Shown here: positions 52,845-64,000 of the stretch, in pieces
Layout of the letters: every line of letters starts with the position of its first letter
Numbering within the stretch: position 1 is the first letter of the stretch
Notes under the pieces: model-generated
The model's database searches: none
The model's input: only the letters and a program-made list of their open reading frames with translations
Told to the model about the DNA's origin: nothing
Made by a program: the position numbers and the translations under genes
NCBI RefSeq assembly: GCF_020532665.2
Contig: NZ_JAIWPG020000012.1
Coordinates: 62,001-126,000 of the forward strand
Direction of reading: 5' to 3'
DNA: 64,000 bases
Source: Lelliottia sp. WAP21
GTDB lineage: Bacteria; Pseudomonadota; Gammaproteobacteria; Enterobacterales; Enterobacteriaceae

Positions 52845-53597
52845 ATGTTGTCTGCGAATCAACCAATAAGCGAAAACTTGCCAGCTCATGGCTGTCGCCA
52901 TGTAGCAATCATTATGGATGGCAATGGCCGCTGGGCGAAAAGACAAGGGAAGATACGAGCCTTTGGGCATAAAGCCGGGGCGAAATCTGTTCGCCGTGCC
53001 GTTTCTTTTGCCGCCAATAACGGCATTGAGGCATTAACGCTCTATGCTTTTAGCAGTGAAAACTGGAATCGACCTCCGCAGGAAGTCACTGCGTTGATGG
53101 AACTGTTTGTGTGGGCGCTCGACAGCGAAGTAAAAAGCCTGCACCGCCACAACGTCCGTCTGCGTATTATTGGCGATACCAGTCGTTTTAACTCACGTTT
53201 GCAGGAACGTATTCGCAAAGCAGAAGCATTGACGGGTGATAACACCGGTCTGACGCTCAATGTTGCGGCGAATTACGGCGGGCGCTGGGATATTATCCAG
53301 GGCGTTCGGCATTTGGCTGAACAGGTTCAGGAAGGGCTATTAAGACCCGACCAAATTGATGAAGAGGCGCTGGGTCAGCAAATCTGCATGAATGAGCTGG
53401 CACCCGTGGATTTGGTAATTAGGACAGGGGGAGAACATCGCATTAGTAACTTTTTGCTTTGGCAAATTGCCTACGCCGAACTTTACTTTACTGATGTTCT
53501 TTGGCCCGATTTTGATGAACAAGACTTTGAAGGTGCGCTGCATGCGTTTGCCACTCGAGAGCGTCGTTTCGGCGGCACGGAGTCGGGCACCGACTGA
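52845..53597 (+). CDS. uppS: Undecaprenyl diphosphate synthase (cis-prenyltransferase)
   Basis: Makes the C55 lipid carrier for peptidoglycan and O-antigen synthesis. It has 250 residues. The catalytic Asp25 is in IIMDGNGRWAK, with FSSENWNRP near 70-78 and RTGGEHRISNFLLWQ near 193-207. The ATG at 52845 aligns with the second codon of the E. coli start. The gene leads the tightly packed uppS-cdsA-rseP run. Confidence 0.97.
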   Translation: MLSANQPISENLPAHGCRHVAIIMDGNGRWAKRQGKIRAFGHKAGAKSVRRAVSFAANNGIEALTLYAFSSENWNRPPQEVTALMELFVWALDSEVKSLHRHNVRLRIIGDTSRFNSRLQERIRKAEALTGDNTGLTLNVAANYGGRWDIIQGVRHLAEQVQEGLLRPDQIDEEALGQQICMNELAPVDLVIRTGGEHRISNFLLWQIAYAELYFTDVLWPDFDEQDFEGALHAFATRERRFGGTESGTD

Positions 53598-53615
53598 GTC
53601 TGATGGGGGTAGCTT

Positions 53616-54473
53616 TTGCTGAAGTATCGCCTGATTTCCGCTTTTGTATTAATACCCATCGTTATCGCGGCGCTGTTTTTACTGCCCCCGATGGGATTTG
53701 CTATTGTCACGCTGGTGGTGTGTATGCTCGCTGCGTGGGAATGGGGACAACTGAGTGGCTTTACTTCGCGCACTGAGCGGGTATGGCTGGCGGTACTCTG
53801 TGGTCTGTTGCTGGCAGTGATGCTGATTATGTTACCCGAATATCATCGGGACATTCATCAACCGGTGGTGGCGGGGTCGCTTTGGGCGTCGCTGGGCTGG
53901 TGGATTGCTGCGTTGTTACTGGTACTTTTCTACCCAGGATCGGCGGCAATCTGGCGTCATTCTAAAACGCTACGCCTGATTTTTGGCATGCTCACCATTA
54001 TTCCCTTTTTCTGGGGTATGCTCGCGCTGCGTGCCTGGCACTATGACGACAACCATTACAGCGGGGCATTGTGGCTACTTTATGTCATGATTCTCGTCTG
54101 GGGGGCTGACTCTGGCGCCTATATGTTTGGTAAACTGTTTGGCAAACATAAACTGGCTCCGAAAGTCTCTCCAGGAAAAACCTGGCAAGGTTTCTTCGGC
54201 GGCTTGTTTACTGCAGCGATTATTTCGTGGGGATATGGCGTTTGGGCCAATCTTGACGTTGCGCCAGGCACGTTGCTGATATGTTCTATCTTTGCCGCTC
54301 TGGCTTCTGTATTAGGTGATTTGACCGAAAGCATGTTCAAGCGTGAAGCAGGGATTAAAGACAGTGGTCATCTTATTCCAGGACATGGCGGCATACTGGA
54401 CCGCATTGACAGCCTGACGGCTGCGGTTCCTGTGTTTGCATGCCTGCTGTTGCTGGTATTTGGGACGATTTAA
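53616..54473 (+). CDS. cdsA: CDP-diglyceride synthase (phosphatidate cytidylyltransferase)
   Basis: Makes CDP-diacylglycerol, precursor of all major phospholipids. It has 285 residues, as in E. coli. The start is TTG at 53616 ([10 protein letters not shown]), 18 bp after uppS and preceded by a strong GGGGGT site. About eight membrane spans. The CDP-alcohol synthase signature is in the segment KRE...[18 protein letters not shown] near 230-257. Confidence 0.97.
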   Translation: MLKYRLISAFVLIPIVIAALFLLPPMGFAIVTLVVCMLAAWEWGQLSGFTSRTERVWLAVLCGLLLAVMLIMLPEYHRDIHQPVVAGSLWASLGWWIAALLLVLFYPGSAAIWRHSKTLRLIFGMLTIIPFFWGMLALRAWHYDDNHYSGALWLLYVMILVWGADSGAYMFGKLFGKHKLAPKVSPGKTWQGFFGGLFTAAIISWGYGVWANLDVAPGTLLICSIFAALASVLGDLTESMFKREAGIKDSGHLIPGHGGILDRIDSLTAAVPVFACLLLLVFGTI

Positions 54474-54484
54474 CGGAAGGTTTT

Positions 54485-55840
54485 ATGCTGAGCATTCTCT
54501 GGAATCTGGCGGCGTTCATAGTTGCACTTGGTGTGCTGATCACGGTGCATGAATTTGGCCATTTCTGGGTTGCACGGCGCTGTGGCGTCCGGGTTGAGCG
54601 TTTTTCCATCGGTTTTGGGAAATCACTCTGGCGCCGCACCGATCGTCAGGGGACTGAGTTTGTCATTGCGCTCATTCCACTTGGCGGTTATGTCAAAATG
54701 CTCGATGAGCGCGTGGAACCTGTGGCGCCAGAAATGCGCCACTTTGCGTTCAACAACAAAACGGTGGGTCAACGCGCCGCCATCATTGCTGCCGGTCCGG
54801 TAGCTAACTTCATCTTCGCTATTTTTGCCTACTGGCTGGTGTTTATCATCGGCGTCCCTGGCGTACGTCCGGTTGTGGGTGAAATTACCCCGAATTCGAT
54901 TGCAGCTAGCGCGCAAATTACGCCGGGTATGGAACTTAAAGCGATCGATGGTATCGAAACCCCTGACTGGGATGCCGTAAGGTTGCAACTGGTGTCTAAA
55001 ATCGGTGACGATCGGACGACAATCAGTGTTTCACCGTTCGGTGCCAGCGGTCAGCGGCAAGAAAAAGTGCTGAATCTTCAGCACTGGGCTTTTGAACCTG
55101 ACAAGGAAGATCCGGTCGCTGCGTTGGGCATTCGTCCCCGTGGCGCGCAGATTGAACCGGTGTTAGCAGAAGTTCAGGCGGGTTCGGCTGCACGTAAAGC
55201 AGGTTTGCAAGCGGGCGACAGGATCGTTAAAGTCGATGGTCAGCCATTAACACAATGGATGACCTTTGTTAATCTGGTGCGCGATAATCCAGGTACGCCG
55301 CTGGCGCTGGAAGTCGAACGGCAGGGGAGTTCTCTCTCCTTAACGCTTATCCCGGATACCAAATCGGGCGGTGGTAAGGCTGAAGGGTTTGCGGGCGTTG
55401 TGCCCAAAGTGATCCCACTGCCAGATGAGTATAAGACAATACGCCAGTATGGGCCGTTTAGTGCCATCGTTGAAGCCACGGATAAAACATGGCAACTGAT
55501 GAAACTAACGGTCAACATGTTGGGGAAATTGATTACCGGTGACGTTAAACTGAACAACCTCAGTGGGCCGATTTCTATCGCTCAAGGGGCTGGGATGTCA
55601 GCGGAATTCGGGGTGATTTACTATCTCATGTTCCTCGCGCTTATTAGCGTGAACCTCGGGATAATCAACCTGTTCCCGCTTCCTGTACTAGATGGGGGGC
55701 ATCTGCTGTTTTTAGCGATTGAAAAGCTGAAGGGCGGACCGGTATCCGAGCGAGTTCAAGACTTTAGTTATCGCATTGGCACAATTCTGCTGGTGCTGTT
55801 AATGGGGCTTGCACTTTTCAATGATTTCTCTCGGTTGTAA
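54485..55840 (+). CDS. rseP: Site-2 intramembrane zinc protease RseP
   Basis: Cuts RseA inside the membrane to release sigma-E after DegS cleavage, and clears signal peptides. The ATG at 54485 ([11 protein letters not shown]) gives 451 residues. The zinc site HEFGH is at 22-26 and the third ligand is in LPVLDGGHL near 402. Two periplasmic PDZ domains lie between, seen as [10 protein letters not shown], then [14 protein letters not shown]. It starts 11 bp after cdsA. Confidence 0.97.
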   Translation: MLSILWNLAAFIVALGVLITVHEFGHFWVARRCGVRVERFSIGFGKSLWRRTDRQGTEFVIALIPLGGYVKMLDERVEPVAPEMRHFAFNNKTVGQRAAIIAAGPVANFIFAIFAYWLVFIIGVPGVRPVVGEITPNSIAASAQITPGMELKAIDGIETPDWDAVRLQLVSKIGDDRTTISVSPFGASGQRQEKVLNLQHWAFEPDKEDPVAALGIRPRGAQIEPVLAEVQAGSAARKAGLQAGDRIVKVDGQPLTQWMTFVNLVRDNPGTPLALEVERQGSSLSLTLIPDTKSGGGKAEGFAGVVPKVIPLPDEYKTIRQYGPFSAIVEATDKTWQLMKLTVNMLGKLITGDVKLNNLSGPISIAQGAGMSAEFGVIYYLMFLALISVNLGIINLFPLPVLDGGHLLFLAIEKLKGGPVSERVQDFSYRIGTILLVLLMGLALFNDFSRL

Positions 55841-55853
55841 GAGAGATAGTTAG

Positions 55854-58289
<2,436 letters not shown>

Positions 58290-58411
58290 TTGCCCGTTGC
58301 AAAGGAATGCGTTGGCAGTGTAGCGCTGACAACCGGCGATCGCGCAGACGATCGCCTTGCCACGCAAAGAACGGTATCTTCGGGTACCAATGGGATGGTA
58401 AGGAGTTAATT
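58290..58411 (+). other. Structured spacer before skp
   Basis: The 122-bp gap contains the perfect hairpin GGCGATCG (58335-58342) / CGATCGCC (58349-58356) with loop CGCAGA. Weaker flanking complementarity (TTGGCAG/CTTGCCA) surrounds it. No T-run follows, so it is probably an mRNA structure or processing site rather than a terminator. Confidence 0.55.
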
Positions 58412-58906
58412 GTGAAAAAGTGGTTATTAGCTGCAGGTCTCGGTTTAGCGATGGTTACGTCTGCTCAGGCAGCAGACAAAATTGCAATCGTCAACATGGG
58501 TAGTTTGTTCCAGCAGGTTGCACAGAAAACAGGTGTTTCTGCGACGCTGGAAAACGAATTCAAAGGCCGTGCTGGCGAGCTGCAAGGTATGGAAAATGAC
58601 CTTCAGGCTAAAATGCAGCGTCTGCAGCGTGATGGTTCTACCATGAAAGCGAGCGAGCGCAGCAAGATGGAGAAAGACGTAATGGCTCAGCGCCAGACTT
58701 TCTCTCAGAAAGCACAAGCCTTCGAGCAGGATCGTCAACGTCGTTCTAATGAAGAACGTGGCAAACTGGTGACCCGCATTCAGAGCGCGGTGAAAGCTGT
58801 CGCAGCCGATCAGAGCATCGATCTGGTTGTTGATGCGAATGCTGTTGCCTACAATAGCAAAGATGTGAAAGACATCACTGCTGATGTACTGAAACAGGTT
58901 AAATAA
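58412..58906 (+). CDS. skp: Periplasmic chaperone Skp (OmpH)
   Basis: Holds unfolded outer-membrane proteins on their way to BamA. The start is GTG at 58412 with AAGGAG upstream, the same codon as in E. coli. It has 164 residues, three more than the E. coli protein, with the difference near the tip of the coiled arms ([14 protein letters not shown]). The 20-residue signal peptide ends AQA. The long helical arms are rich in Gln, Lys and Glu. Confidence 0.96.
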   Translation: MKKWLLAAGLGLAMVTSAQAADKIAIVNMGSLFQQVAQKTGVSATLENEFKGRAGELQGMENDLQAKMQRLQRDGSTMKASERSKMEKDVMAQRQTFSQKAQAFEQDRQRRSNEERGKLVTRIQSAVKAVAADQSIDLVVDANAVAYNSKDVKDITADVLKQVK

Positions 58907-58909
58907 GTA

Positions 58910-59935
58910 ATGCCTTCAATTCGACTGGCTGATTTAGCTCAGCAGTTGGATGCAGAATTACACGGTGATGGCGATCTCGTCATCACCGATGTTGCGTCCA
59001 TGCAATCTGCTAAAGCTGGCACTATTACGTTTATGGTAAGCCCAAAGTACCGTGAACAACTGGCACAATGCCAGGCGTCTGCTGTCGTTCTGACGCAGGA
59101 CGATCTTCCTTTTGCCACCTGTGCGGCACTGGTAGTGAAAAATCCCTACCTGACGTATGCACGTATGGCTCAGATACTCGATACTACGCCGCAGCCGGCC
59201 CAGAACATTGCCGCAAGCGCTGCGATCGATCCGTCGGCGAAGCTGGGTAACAACGTTGCAATAGGCGCAAACGCCGTCATCGAATCCGGCGTCGTGCTGG
59301 GCGATAACGTGGTGATTGGCCCAGGCTGCTTCGTGGGTAAAAACACAAAAATTGGCGCAGGTACCCGTTTGTGGGCCAACGTGACCATTTACCATGAGAT
59401 TGAGATCGGCGAGAATTGCCTGATTCAGTCCAGCACCGTTATCGGTTCAGATGGTTTTGGCTACGCTAACGATCGGGGTAACTGGGTTAAGATCCCGCAA
59501 CTGGGTCGCGTGATTATCGGCGATCGCGTTGAGATCGGCGCCTGTACCACCATTGATCGTGGTGCGCTCGACGATACCCTTATTGGTAACGGCGTCATCA
59601 TTGATAATCAGTGTCAGATTGCGCATAACGTTGTGATTGGCGACAATACAGCGGTTGCAGGTGGCGTTATCATGGCAGGTAGCCTGAAAATTGGGCGTTA
59701 CTGCATGATTGGCGGTGCCAGCGTCATCAATGGGCATATGGAAATCTGCGACAAAGTCACGGTAACAGGCATGGGTATGGTGATGCGTCCTATCACGGAA
59801 CCTGGTGTCTATTCCTCTGGCATTCCGCTTCAGCCGAATAAAGTTTGGCGCAAGACCGCAGCCCTGGTGATGAATATTGATGATATGAGCAAGCGACTCA
59901 AGGCCATTGAGCGTAAGATCGATCAACAAGACTAA
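58910..59935 (+). CDS. lpxD: UDP-3-O-(3-hydroxymyristoyl)glucosamine N-acyltransferase
   Basis: Third step of lipid A synthesis. It has 341 residues as in E. coli. An N-terminal uridine-binding domain (about 1-100) is followed by a left-handed beta-helix of hexapeptide repeats. The catalytic His lies in [13 protein letters not shown] near 239. It starts three bases after the skp stop. Confidence 0.98.
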   Translation: MPSIRLADLAQQLDAELHGDGDLVITDVASMQSAKAGTITFMVSPKYREQLAQCQASAVVLTQDDLPFATCAALVVKNPYLTYARMAQILDTTPQPAQNIAASAAIDPSAKLGNNVAIGANAVIESGVVLGDNVVIGPGCFVGKNTKIGAGTRLWANVTIYHEIEIGENCLIQSSTVIGSDGFGYANDRGNWVKIPQLGRVIIGDRVEIGACTTIDRGALDDTLIGNGVIIDNQCQIAHNVVIGDNTAVAGGVIMAGSLKIGRYCMIGGASVINGHMEICDKVTVTGMGMVMRPITEPGVYSSGIPLQPNKVWRKTAALVMNIDDMSKRLKAIERKIDQQD

Positions 59936-59962
59936 GCGTTCATCCTTTTAACGCTTCTTTCC

Positions 59963-59996
59963 CGGCCTGTCGGCTTTCTATAAATCCGGCAGGCCG
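59963..59996 (+). terminator. Hairpin between lpxD and fabZ
   Basis: CGGCCTGTCGG (59963-59973) pairs with CCGGCAGGCCG (59986-59996) over 11 bp with one wobble, followed by TGTTATTATT. It is an attenuator candidate inside the lpx operon. Confidence 0.65.
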
Positions 59997-60037
59997 TGTT
60001 ATTATTGCTATTTAGTACATTTGACAGGAAGAGTATT

Positions 60038-60493
60038 TTGACTACTGACACTCATACTCTGCATATTGAAGAGATTTTAGAACTTCTGCCGCACCGCTAC
60101 CCTTTTTTGCTGGTAGACCGTGTGCTGGATTTTGAAGAAGGTCGTTTTCTGCGCGCAGTGAAAAATGTTTCCGTAAATGAGCCATTCTTCCAGGGGCATT
60201 TCCCTGGTAAACCTATCTTCCCGGGTGTGTTGATCCTGGAAGCCATGGCGCAGGCTACCGGTATCCTGGCGTTTAAAAGCGTTGGTAAACTGGAGCCAGG
60301 TGAATTGTATTACTTCGCCGGTATCGATGATGCGCGCTTTAAGCGTCCTGTCGTGCCAGGCGATCAGATGGTCATGGAAGTGACTTTCGAAAAAACGCGC
60401 CGTGGTGTGACGCGCTTCAAAGGCGTTGCGCTGGTTGACGGCAAAGTTGTTTGTGAAGCTACCATGATGTGTGCGCGTAGCCGGGAGGCCTGA
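60038..60493 (+). CDS. fabZ: 3-hydroxyacyl-ACP dehydratase FabZ
   Basis: Dehydrates 3-hydroxyacyl-ACP in fatty acid synthesis and competes with LpxA for 3-hydroxymyristoyl-ACP. The start is TTG at 60038 ([12 protein letters not shown]), with AGGAAGAG upstream, giving 151 residues as in E. coli. The catalytic His54 (GHFPG) and Glu68 (LILEAMAQ) are present. Confidence 0.97.
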   Translation: MTTDTHTLHIEEILELLPHRYPFLLVDRVLDFEEGRFLRAVKNVSVNEPFFQGHFPGKPIFPGVLILEAMAQATGILAFKSVGKLEPGELYYFAGIDDARFKRPVVPGDQMVMEVTFEKTRRGVTRFKGVALVDGKVVCEATMMCARSREA

Positions 60494-60496
60494 TAC

Positions 60497-61285
60497 GTGA
60501 TTGATAAATCCGCCTTTATTCATCCAACCGCCATTGTGGAAGAGGGTGCCGTTATCGGTGCAAACGTCCACATTGGTCCTTTTTGTATTGTTGGACCCCA
60601 TGTCGTAATTGGTGAGGGTACCGTACTGAAATCTCATGTTGTTGTGAATGGTCATACGACCATGGGCAGCGATAATGAGGTCTATCAGTTCGCCTCCATC
60701 GGCGAAGTTAACCAGGATCTGAAATATGCTGGTGAACCGACCCGTGTGGAAATCGGCGATCGTAACCGCATTCGCGAAAGCGTCACCATTCATCGTGGCA
60801 CAGTACAGGGTGGTGGTTTGACGAAGGTGGGCAGCGACAACCTCTTTATGATTAATGCGCATATTGCGCACGATTGTACGGTAGGCAGTCGTTGTATTCT
60901 CGCCAACAATGCCACGCTGGCGGGACACGTATCGGTTGATGATTTCGCAATCATTGGCGGCATGACCGCGATCCATCAGTTCTGCATCATTGGTGCGCAC
61001 GTGATGGTTGGCGGTTGCTCTGGTGTGGCGCAAGACGTCCCACCGTATGTGATTGCACAGGGCAACCATGCAACGCCGTTTGGCGTGAATATTGAAGGCC
61101 TTAAGCGTCGCGGCTTTAGCCGTGAAGCGATCACAGCGATCCGCAATACGTACAAACTCTTGTACCGTAGCGGTAAAACGCTTGAAGAAGCCAAGCCGGA
61201 AGTGGCTCAACTGGCGGAACAGTACCCGGAAGTGAAAGCGTTCACCGAGTTTTTTGAACGTTCAACGCGTGGTCTGATTCGTTAA
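60497..61285 (+). CDS. lpxA: UDP-N-acetylglucosamine acyltransferase
   Basis: First step of lipid A synthesis. The start is GTG at 60497 ([10 protein letters not shown]), three bases after fabZ, with GGGAGG upstream. It has 262 residues as in E. coli. Beta-helix repeats span about 1-190. The catalytic His125 and supporting His122 are in [11 protein letters not shown]. The stop shares one base with the lpxB ATG. Confidence 0.98.
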   Translation: MIDKSAFIHPTAIVEEGAVIGANVHIGPFCIVGPHVVIGEGTVLKSHVVVNGHTTMGSDNEVYQFASIGEVNQDLKYAGEPTRVEIGDRNRIRESVTIHRGTVQGGGLTKVGSDNLFMINAHIAHDCTVGSRCILANNATLAGHVSVDDFAIIGGMTAIHQFCIIGAHVMVGGCSGVAQDVPPYVIAQGNHATPFGVNIEGLKRRGFSREAITAIRNTYKLLYRSGKTLEEAKPEVAQLAEQYPEVKAFTEFFERSTRGLIR

Positions 61286-62433
61286 TGGTTGAACACCGCC
61301 CGCTAACGATAGCCCTGGTCGCCGGAGAAACCTCCGGCGATATTCTTGGTGCAGGTCTCATTCGCGCCCTGAAGCTTCGCGTACCTGATGCTCGCTTTGT
61401 TGGCGTTGCGGGTCCGCTGATGCAGGCAGAAGGCTGTGAAGCCTGGTATGAAATGGAAGAGCTCGCGGTGATGGGCATCGTTGAAGTGCTGGGTCGTCTT
61501 CGTCGACTGCTGCATATTCGCGCCGATCTCACCCGACGTTTTACCGAGCTGAAACCCGACGTGTTTGTCGGTATTGATGCGCCTGATTTCAATATCACGC
61601 TTGAGGGAAACCTCAAAAAGCAGGGCATTAAAACCATTCATTATGTCAGTCCGTCCGTCTGGGCGTGGCGACAGAAACGCGTTTTCAAAATAGGCAGATC
61701 GACGAATCTTGTGTTGGCCTTCCTGCCTTTCGAAAAAGCGTTTTACGATAGATTCAACGTGCCTTGCCGGTTTATCGGACATACGATGGCGGATGCCATG
61801 CCGCTTGATCCGGATAAAAACGCGGCGCGTGACGTGCTGGGTATTCCCCATGATGCACACTGCCTGGCGTTACTGCCCGGTAGCCGCGGTGCCGAAGTCG
61901 AGATGCTGAGCGCCGATTTCCTTAAAACGGCGCAAATTCTTCGCCAGACTTACCCCGATCTCGAAGTGGTTGTTCCGCTGGTGAATGCCAAACGGCGTGA
62001 ACAGTTTGAGCGCATCAAAGCCGAAGTGGCCCCCGATCTTCATGTCCATCTGCTGGACGGAAAAGGGCGTGAGGCGATGGTCGCAAGCGATGCAGCGCTC
62101 CTCGCGTCGGGTACCGCTGCACTGGAGTGTATGCTGGCAAAATGCCCGATGGTCGTGGGTTATCGCATGAAGCCCTTTACCTTCTGGCTGGCGAAGCGCC
62201 TGGTGAAAACGGATTATGTTTCGCTGCCAAACCTGCTTGCCGGGCGTGAGCTGGTGAAAGAGTTGCTTCAGGAAGAGTGTCAGCCGCAGGCGCTGGCTGA
62301 GGCCTTACTTCCGCTGCTGGCGAACGGCAAAACCAGTCATGAGATGCATGATACGTTCCGGGAACTGCATCAGCAGATTCGCTGTAATGCTGATGAGCAG
62401 GCAGCAGACGCCGTGATGGAGTTAGCGAAATGA
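61285..62433 (+). CDS. lpxB: Lipid-A-disaccharide synthase
   Basis: Glycosyltransferase that joins UDP-diacylglucosamine and lipid X. It has 382 residues as in E. coli. Family motifs are [17 protein letters not shown] at 14-30, [12 protein letters not shown] near 118-129 and [11 protein letters not shown] near 193-203. The start overlaps lpxA by one base and the stop overlaps rnhB by four. Confidence 0.98.
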   Translation: MVEHRPLTIALVAGETSGDILGAGLIRALKLRVPDARFVGVAGPLMQAEGCEAWYEMEELAVMGIVEVLGRLRRLLHIRADLTRRFTELKPDVFVGIDAPDFNITLEGNLKKQGIKTIHYVSPSVWAWRQKRVFKIGRSTNLVLAFLPFEKAFYDRFNVPCRFIGHTMADAMPLDPDKNAARDVLGIPHDAHCLALLPGSRGAEVEMLSADFLKTAQILRQTYPDLEVVVPLVNAKRREQFERIKAEVAPDLHVHLLDGKGREAMVASDAALLASGTAALECMLAKCPMVVGYRMKPFTFWLAKRLVKTDYVSLPNLLAGRELVKELLQEECQPQALAEALLPLLANGKTSHEMHDTFRELHQQIRCNADEQAADAVMELAK

Positions 62434-63026
62434 TGGAATTTGTTTATCCACACACCCATCTTGTCGCCGGTGTGGATGAAGTCGGTCGCGGGCCGTTGGT
62501 TGGCGCGGTCGTGACTGCTGCGGTGATCCTCGATCCCGCTCGCCCTATCGTTGGGCTGAACGATTCAAAAAAGCTTTCTGAAAAGCGCCGTCTGGCGCTG
62601 TACGATGAGATTGTCGATAAAGCCCTGTCCTGGAGTCTGGGGCGCGCAGAGCCGCATGAAATCGACGAACTGAACATCCTGCACGCCACGATGCTGGCGA
62701 TGCAGCGTGCTGTCGCCGGGCTGAGCATCGCGCCTGAATATGTGCTGATTGATGGTAATCGCTGTCCAGCACTGCCGGTGCCCTCCCTGGCGGTCGTCAA
62801 AGGCGACAGCCGCGTACCCGAAATTAGCGCGGCTTCTATTCTGGCTAAAGTGACACGCGATGCCGAAATGGCCGCGCTGGATCTCTCTTATCCTTTGTAT
62901 GGATTTGCTCAGCACAAGGGATATCCAACCCCTTTCCATCTGGAAAGGCTGGCTGAACATGGCGCAACGGAACATCACCGACGCAGTTTTGGTCCGGTGA
63001 AACGCGCACTGGGACGGGTGTCCTGA
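62430..63026 (+). CDS. rnhB: Ribonuclease HII
   Basis: Removes ribonucleotides misincorporated in DNA and RNA of hybrids. It has 198 residues as in E. coli. The catalytic Asp16 and Glu17 are in [10 protein letters not shown], with the third Asp in YVLIDGNR near 107 and the fourth in KVTRDAEM near 126. Overlaps lpxB by four bases; dnaE follows 38 bp later. Confidence 0.98.
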   Translation: MMEFVYPHTHLVAGVDEVGRGPLVGAVVTAAVILDPARPIVGLNDSKKLSEKRRLALYDEIVDKALSWSLGRAEPHEIDELNILHATMLAMQRAVAGLSIAPEYVLIDGNRCPALPVPSLAVVKGDSRVPEISAASILAKVTRDAEMAALDLSYPLYGFAQHKGYPTPFHLERLAEHGATEHHRRSFGPVKRALGRVS

Positions 63027-63064
63027 ATCAATACGCAAGCAATTAAGTAACGCGGAATCTGAAG

Positions 63065-64000
63065 ATGGCTGAACCACGTTTCGTACACCTGCGGGTGCAT
63101 AGCGACTACTCCATGATTGATGGGCTGGCGAAGACCGGGCCGCTGGTAAAAAAGGCGGCCTCGCTTGGCATGCCTGCGCTGGCGATCACCGATTTCACCA
63201 ACCTGTGTGGTTTGGTTAAGTTCTACGGAACGGCGCATGGCGCGGGCTTAAAGCCGATCATCGGTGCTGATTTTCATGTCCAGAGCGAGCTGTTCGGCGA
63301 TGAAATGACGCAACTCTCCGTGCTGGCTATGAACAACACGGGTTATCAGAATCTCACTTTGTTGATCTCTAAAGCCTATCAGCGCGGTTATGGCCCACAA
63401 GGGCCGTGGATCGACAGGGAATGGCTGGCGGAGTTAAACGAAGGGCTGCTGCTCATCTCGGGTGGCCGTATGGGTGACGTCGGCAGAAGTCTGCTGCGCG
63501 GTAACAGCGTCCTCGTTGACCAGTGTCTGGACTTTTATCAGCAACATTTTGCCGATCGTTTTTATCTGGAGCTGATCCGCACCGGTCGTGCGGATGAAGA
63601 AAACTATCTCCATGCTGCCGTTGCGCTTGCAGAAGCGCGCGGCGTGCCCGTTGTGGCAACTAACGATGTGCGCTTCATTGATGCTGACGACTTTGACGCC
63701 CATGAAATTCGCGTGGCCATCCACGATGGCTTTACGCTCGACGATCCGAAGCGCCCACGTTTGTACTCATCGCAGCAATTCATGCGCAGCGAAGAAGAGA
63801 TGTGCGAGCTGTTCGCCGATATTCCGGAAGCGCTGGAAAACAGCGTTGAAATCGCCAAACGCTGCAACGTAACGGTACGCCTGGGCGAATATTTCCTGCC
63901 GCAGTTCCCGACGGGCGACATGACCACTGAAGATTTCCTGGTCGTGAAATCGAAAGAAGGTCTGGAAGACCGTCTGGCGTTCTTGTTCCCTGATGAAGCG
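63065..64000 (+). CDS. dnaE: DNA polymerase III alpha subunit, N-terminal part (3' end outside window)
   Basis: Replicative polymerase catalytic subunit. Only the first 312 codons are inside the window; the full protein is about 1160 residues. The N-terminal PHP domain is seen: [12 protein letters not shown] with His12 and Asp14, ITDFTNLCG near 41-49, and [13 protein letters not shown] near 198-210. The ATG at 63065 follows rnhB. In E. coli it is co-transcribed with the lpx genes. Confidence 0.98.
   Translation, partial: MAEPRFVHLRVHSDYSMIDGLAKTGPLVKKAASLGMPALAITDFTNLCGLVKFYGTAHGAGLKPIIGADFHVQSELFGDEMTQLSVLAMNNTGYQNLTLLISKAYQRGYGPQGPWIDREWLAELNEGLLLISGGRMGDVGRSLLRGNSVLVDQCLDFYQQHFADRFYLELIRTGRADEENYLHAAVALAEARGVPVVATNDVRFIDADDFDAHEIRVAIHDGFTLDDPKRPRLYSSQQFMRSEEEMCELFADIPEALENSVEIAKRCNVTVRLGEYFLPQFPTGDMTTEDFLVVKSKEGLEDRLAFLFPDEA

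Noticed and set aside
60077..61210. 377-codon open frame antisense to fabZ and lpxA
   Set aside because: His/Arg/Thr-rich shadow of conserved genes with no start signal or family resemblance.

Overview
The window is 64 kb of chromosome from an enterobacterium of the Enterobacter/Lelliottia/Leclercia type. Almost every protein is close to its Escherichia coli K-12 counterpart, and the gene order follows the E. coli arc from cueO to dnaE. It is not E. coli itself: the yad fimbrial genes that K-12 carries between panB and folK are absent, as are yadD (between panD and panC) and yaeI (beside dapD). A chaperone-usher fimbrial operon sits between mrcB and fhuA instead, and many intergenic gaps carry a palindromic repeat built on CCCTCTCCC...GGGAGAGGG. 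I see no rRNA, tRNA, CRISPR array, prophage or insertion sequence.

Layout. 1-5160: end of cueO (copper oxidase), gcd (glucose dehydrogenase), hpt, can. 5268-8820: ABC exporter yadGH, PTS-like yadI, deacetylase yadE. 8824-10971: panD, panC, panB. 11092-15852 (minus strand): thpR, sfsA, dksA, gluQ, pcnB, folK. 15926-21079: hrpB and mrcB. 21436-26276: four-gene fimbrial operon. 26470-32434: fhuACDB for ferrichrome uptake. 32823-38301: hemL, clcA, erpA, yadS, btuF, mtn. 38384-46889: dgt, degP, cdaR, yaeH, dapD, glnD. 46952-51362: map, rpsB, tsf, pyrH, frr. 51459-64000: isoprenoid, phospholipid and outer-membrane genes dxr, uppS, cdsA, rseP, bamA, skp, lpxD, fabZ, lpxA, lpxB, rnhB and the start of dnaE.

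The right third is a dense envelope-building block. Dxr and UppS make undecaprenyl diphosphate, CdsA makes CDP-diacylglycerol, BamA and Skp assemble outer-membrane proteins, and LpxD/FabZ/LpxA/LpxB build lipid A. RseP controls the sigma-E response that monitors this process, and degP, a sigma-E target with a recognisable sigma-E promoter, lies about 14 kb upstream. The fhu operon has a Fur-like box and a hairpin between fhuA and fhuC.

The least expected content is non-coding. Five of the six tail-to-tail gene junctions, and the end of hrpB, carry a module made of a palindromic repeat followed in most cases by an intrinsic terminator hairpin. At cueO/gcd the module is amplified about six times with a period near 92 bp. 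At fhuB/hemL a shortened derivative is amplified about seven times with an exact 43-bp period and is closed by one inverted full copy. Other points of note are a conserved AUU start on pcnB, a perfect CRP palindrome between gcd and hpt, a pseudoknot-capable rpsB leader, and a 15-bp exact repeat shared by the pyrH and frr leaders. I found no clearly new enzymatic or defence system; the composite repeat modules are the best candidate for undescribed biology.
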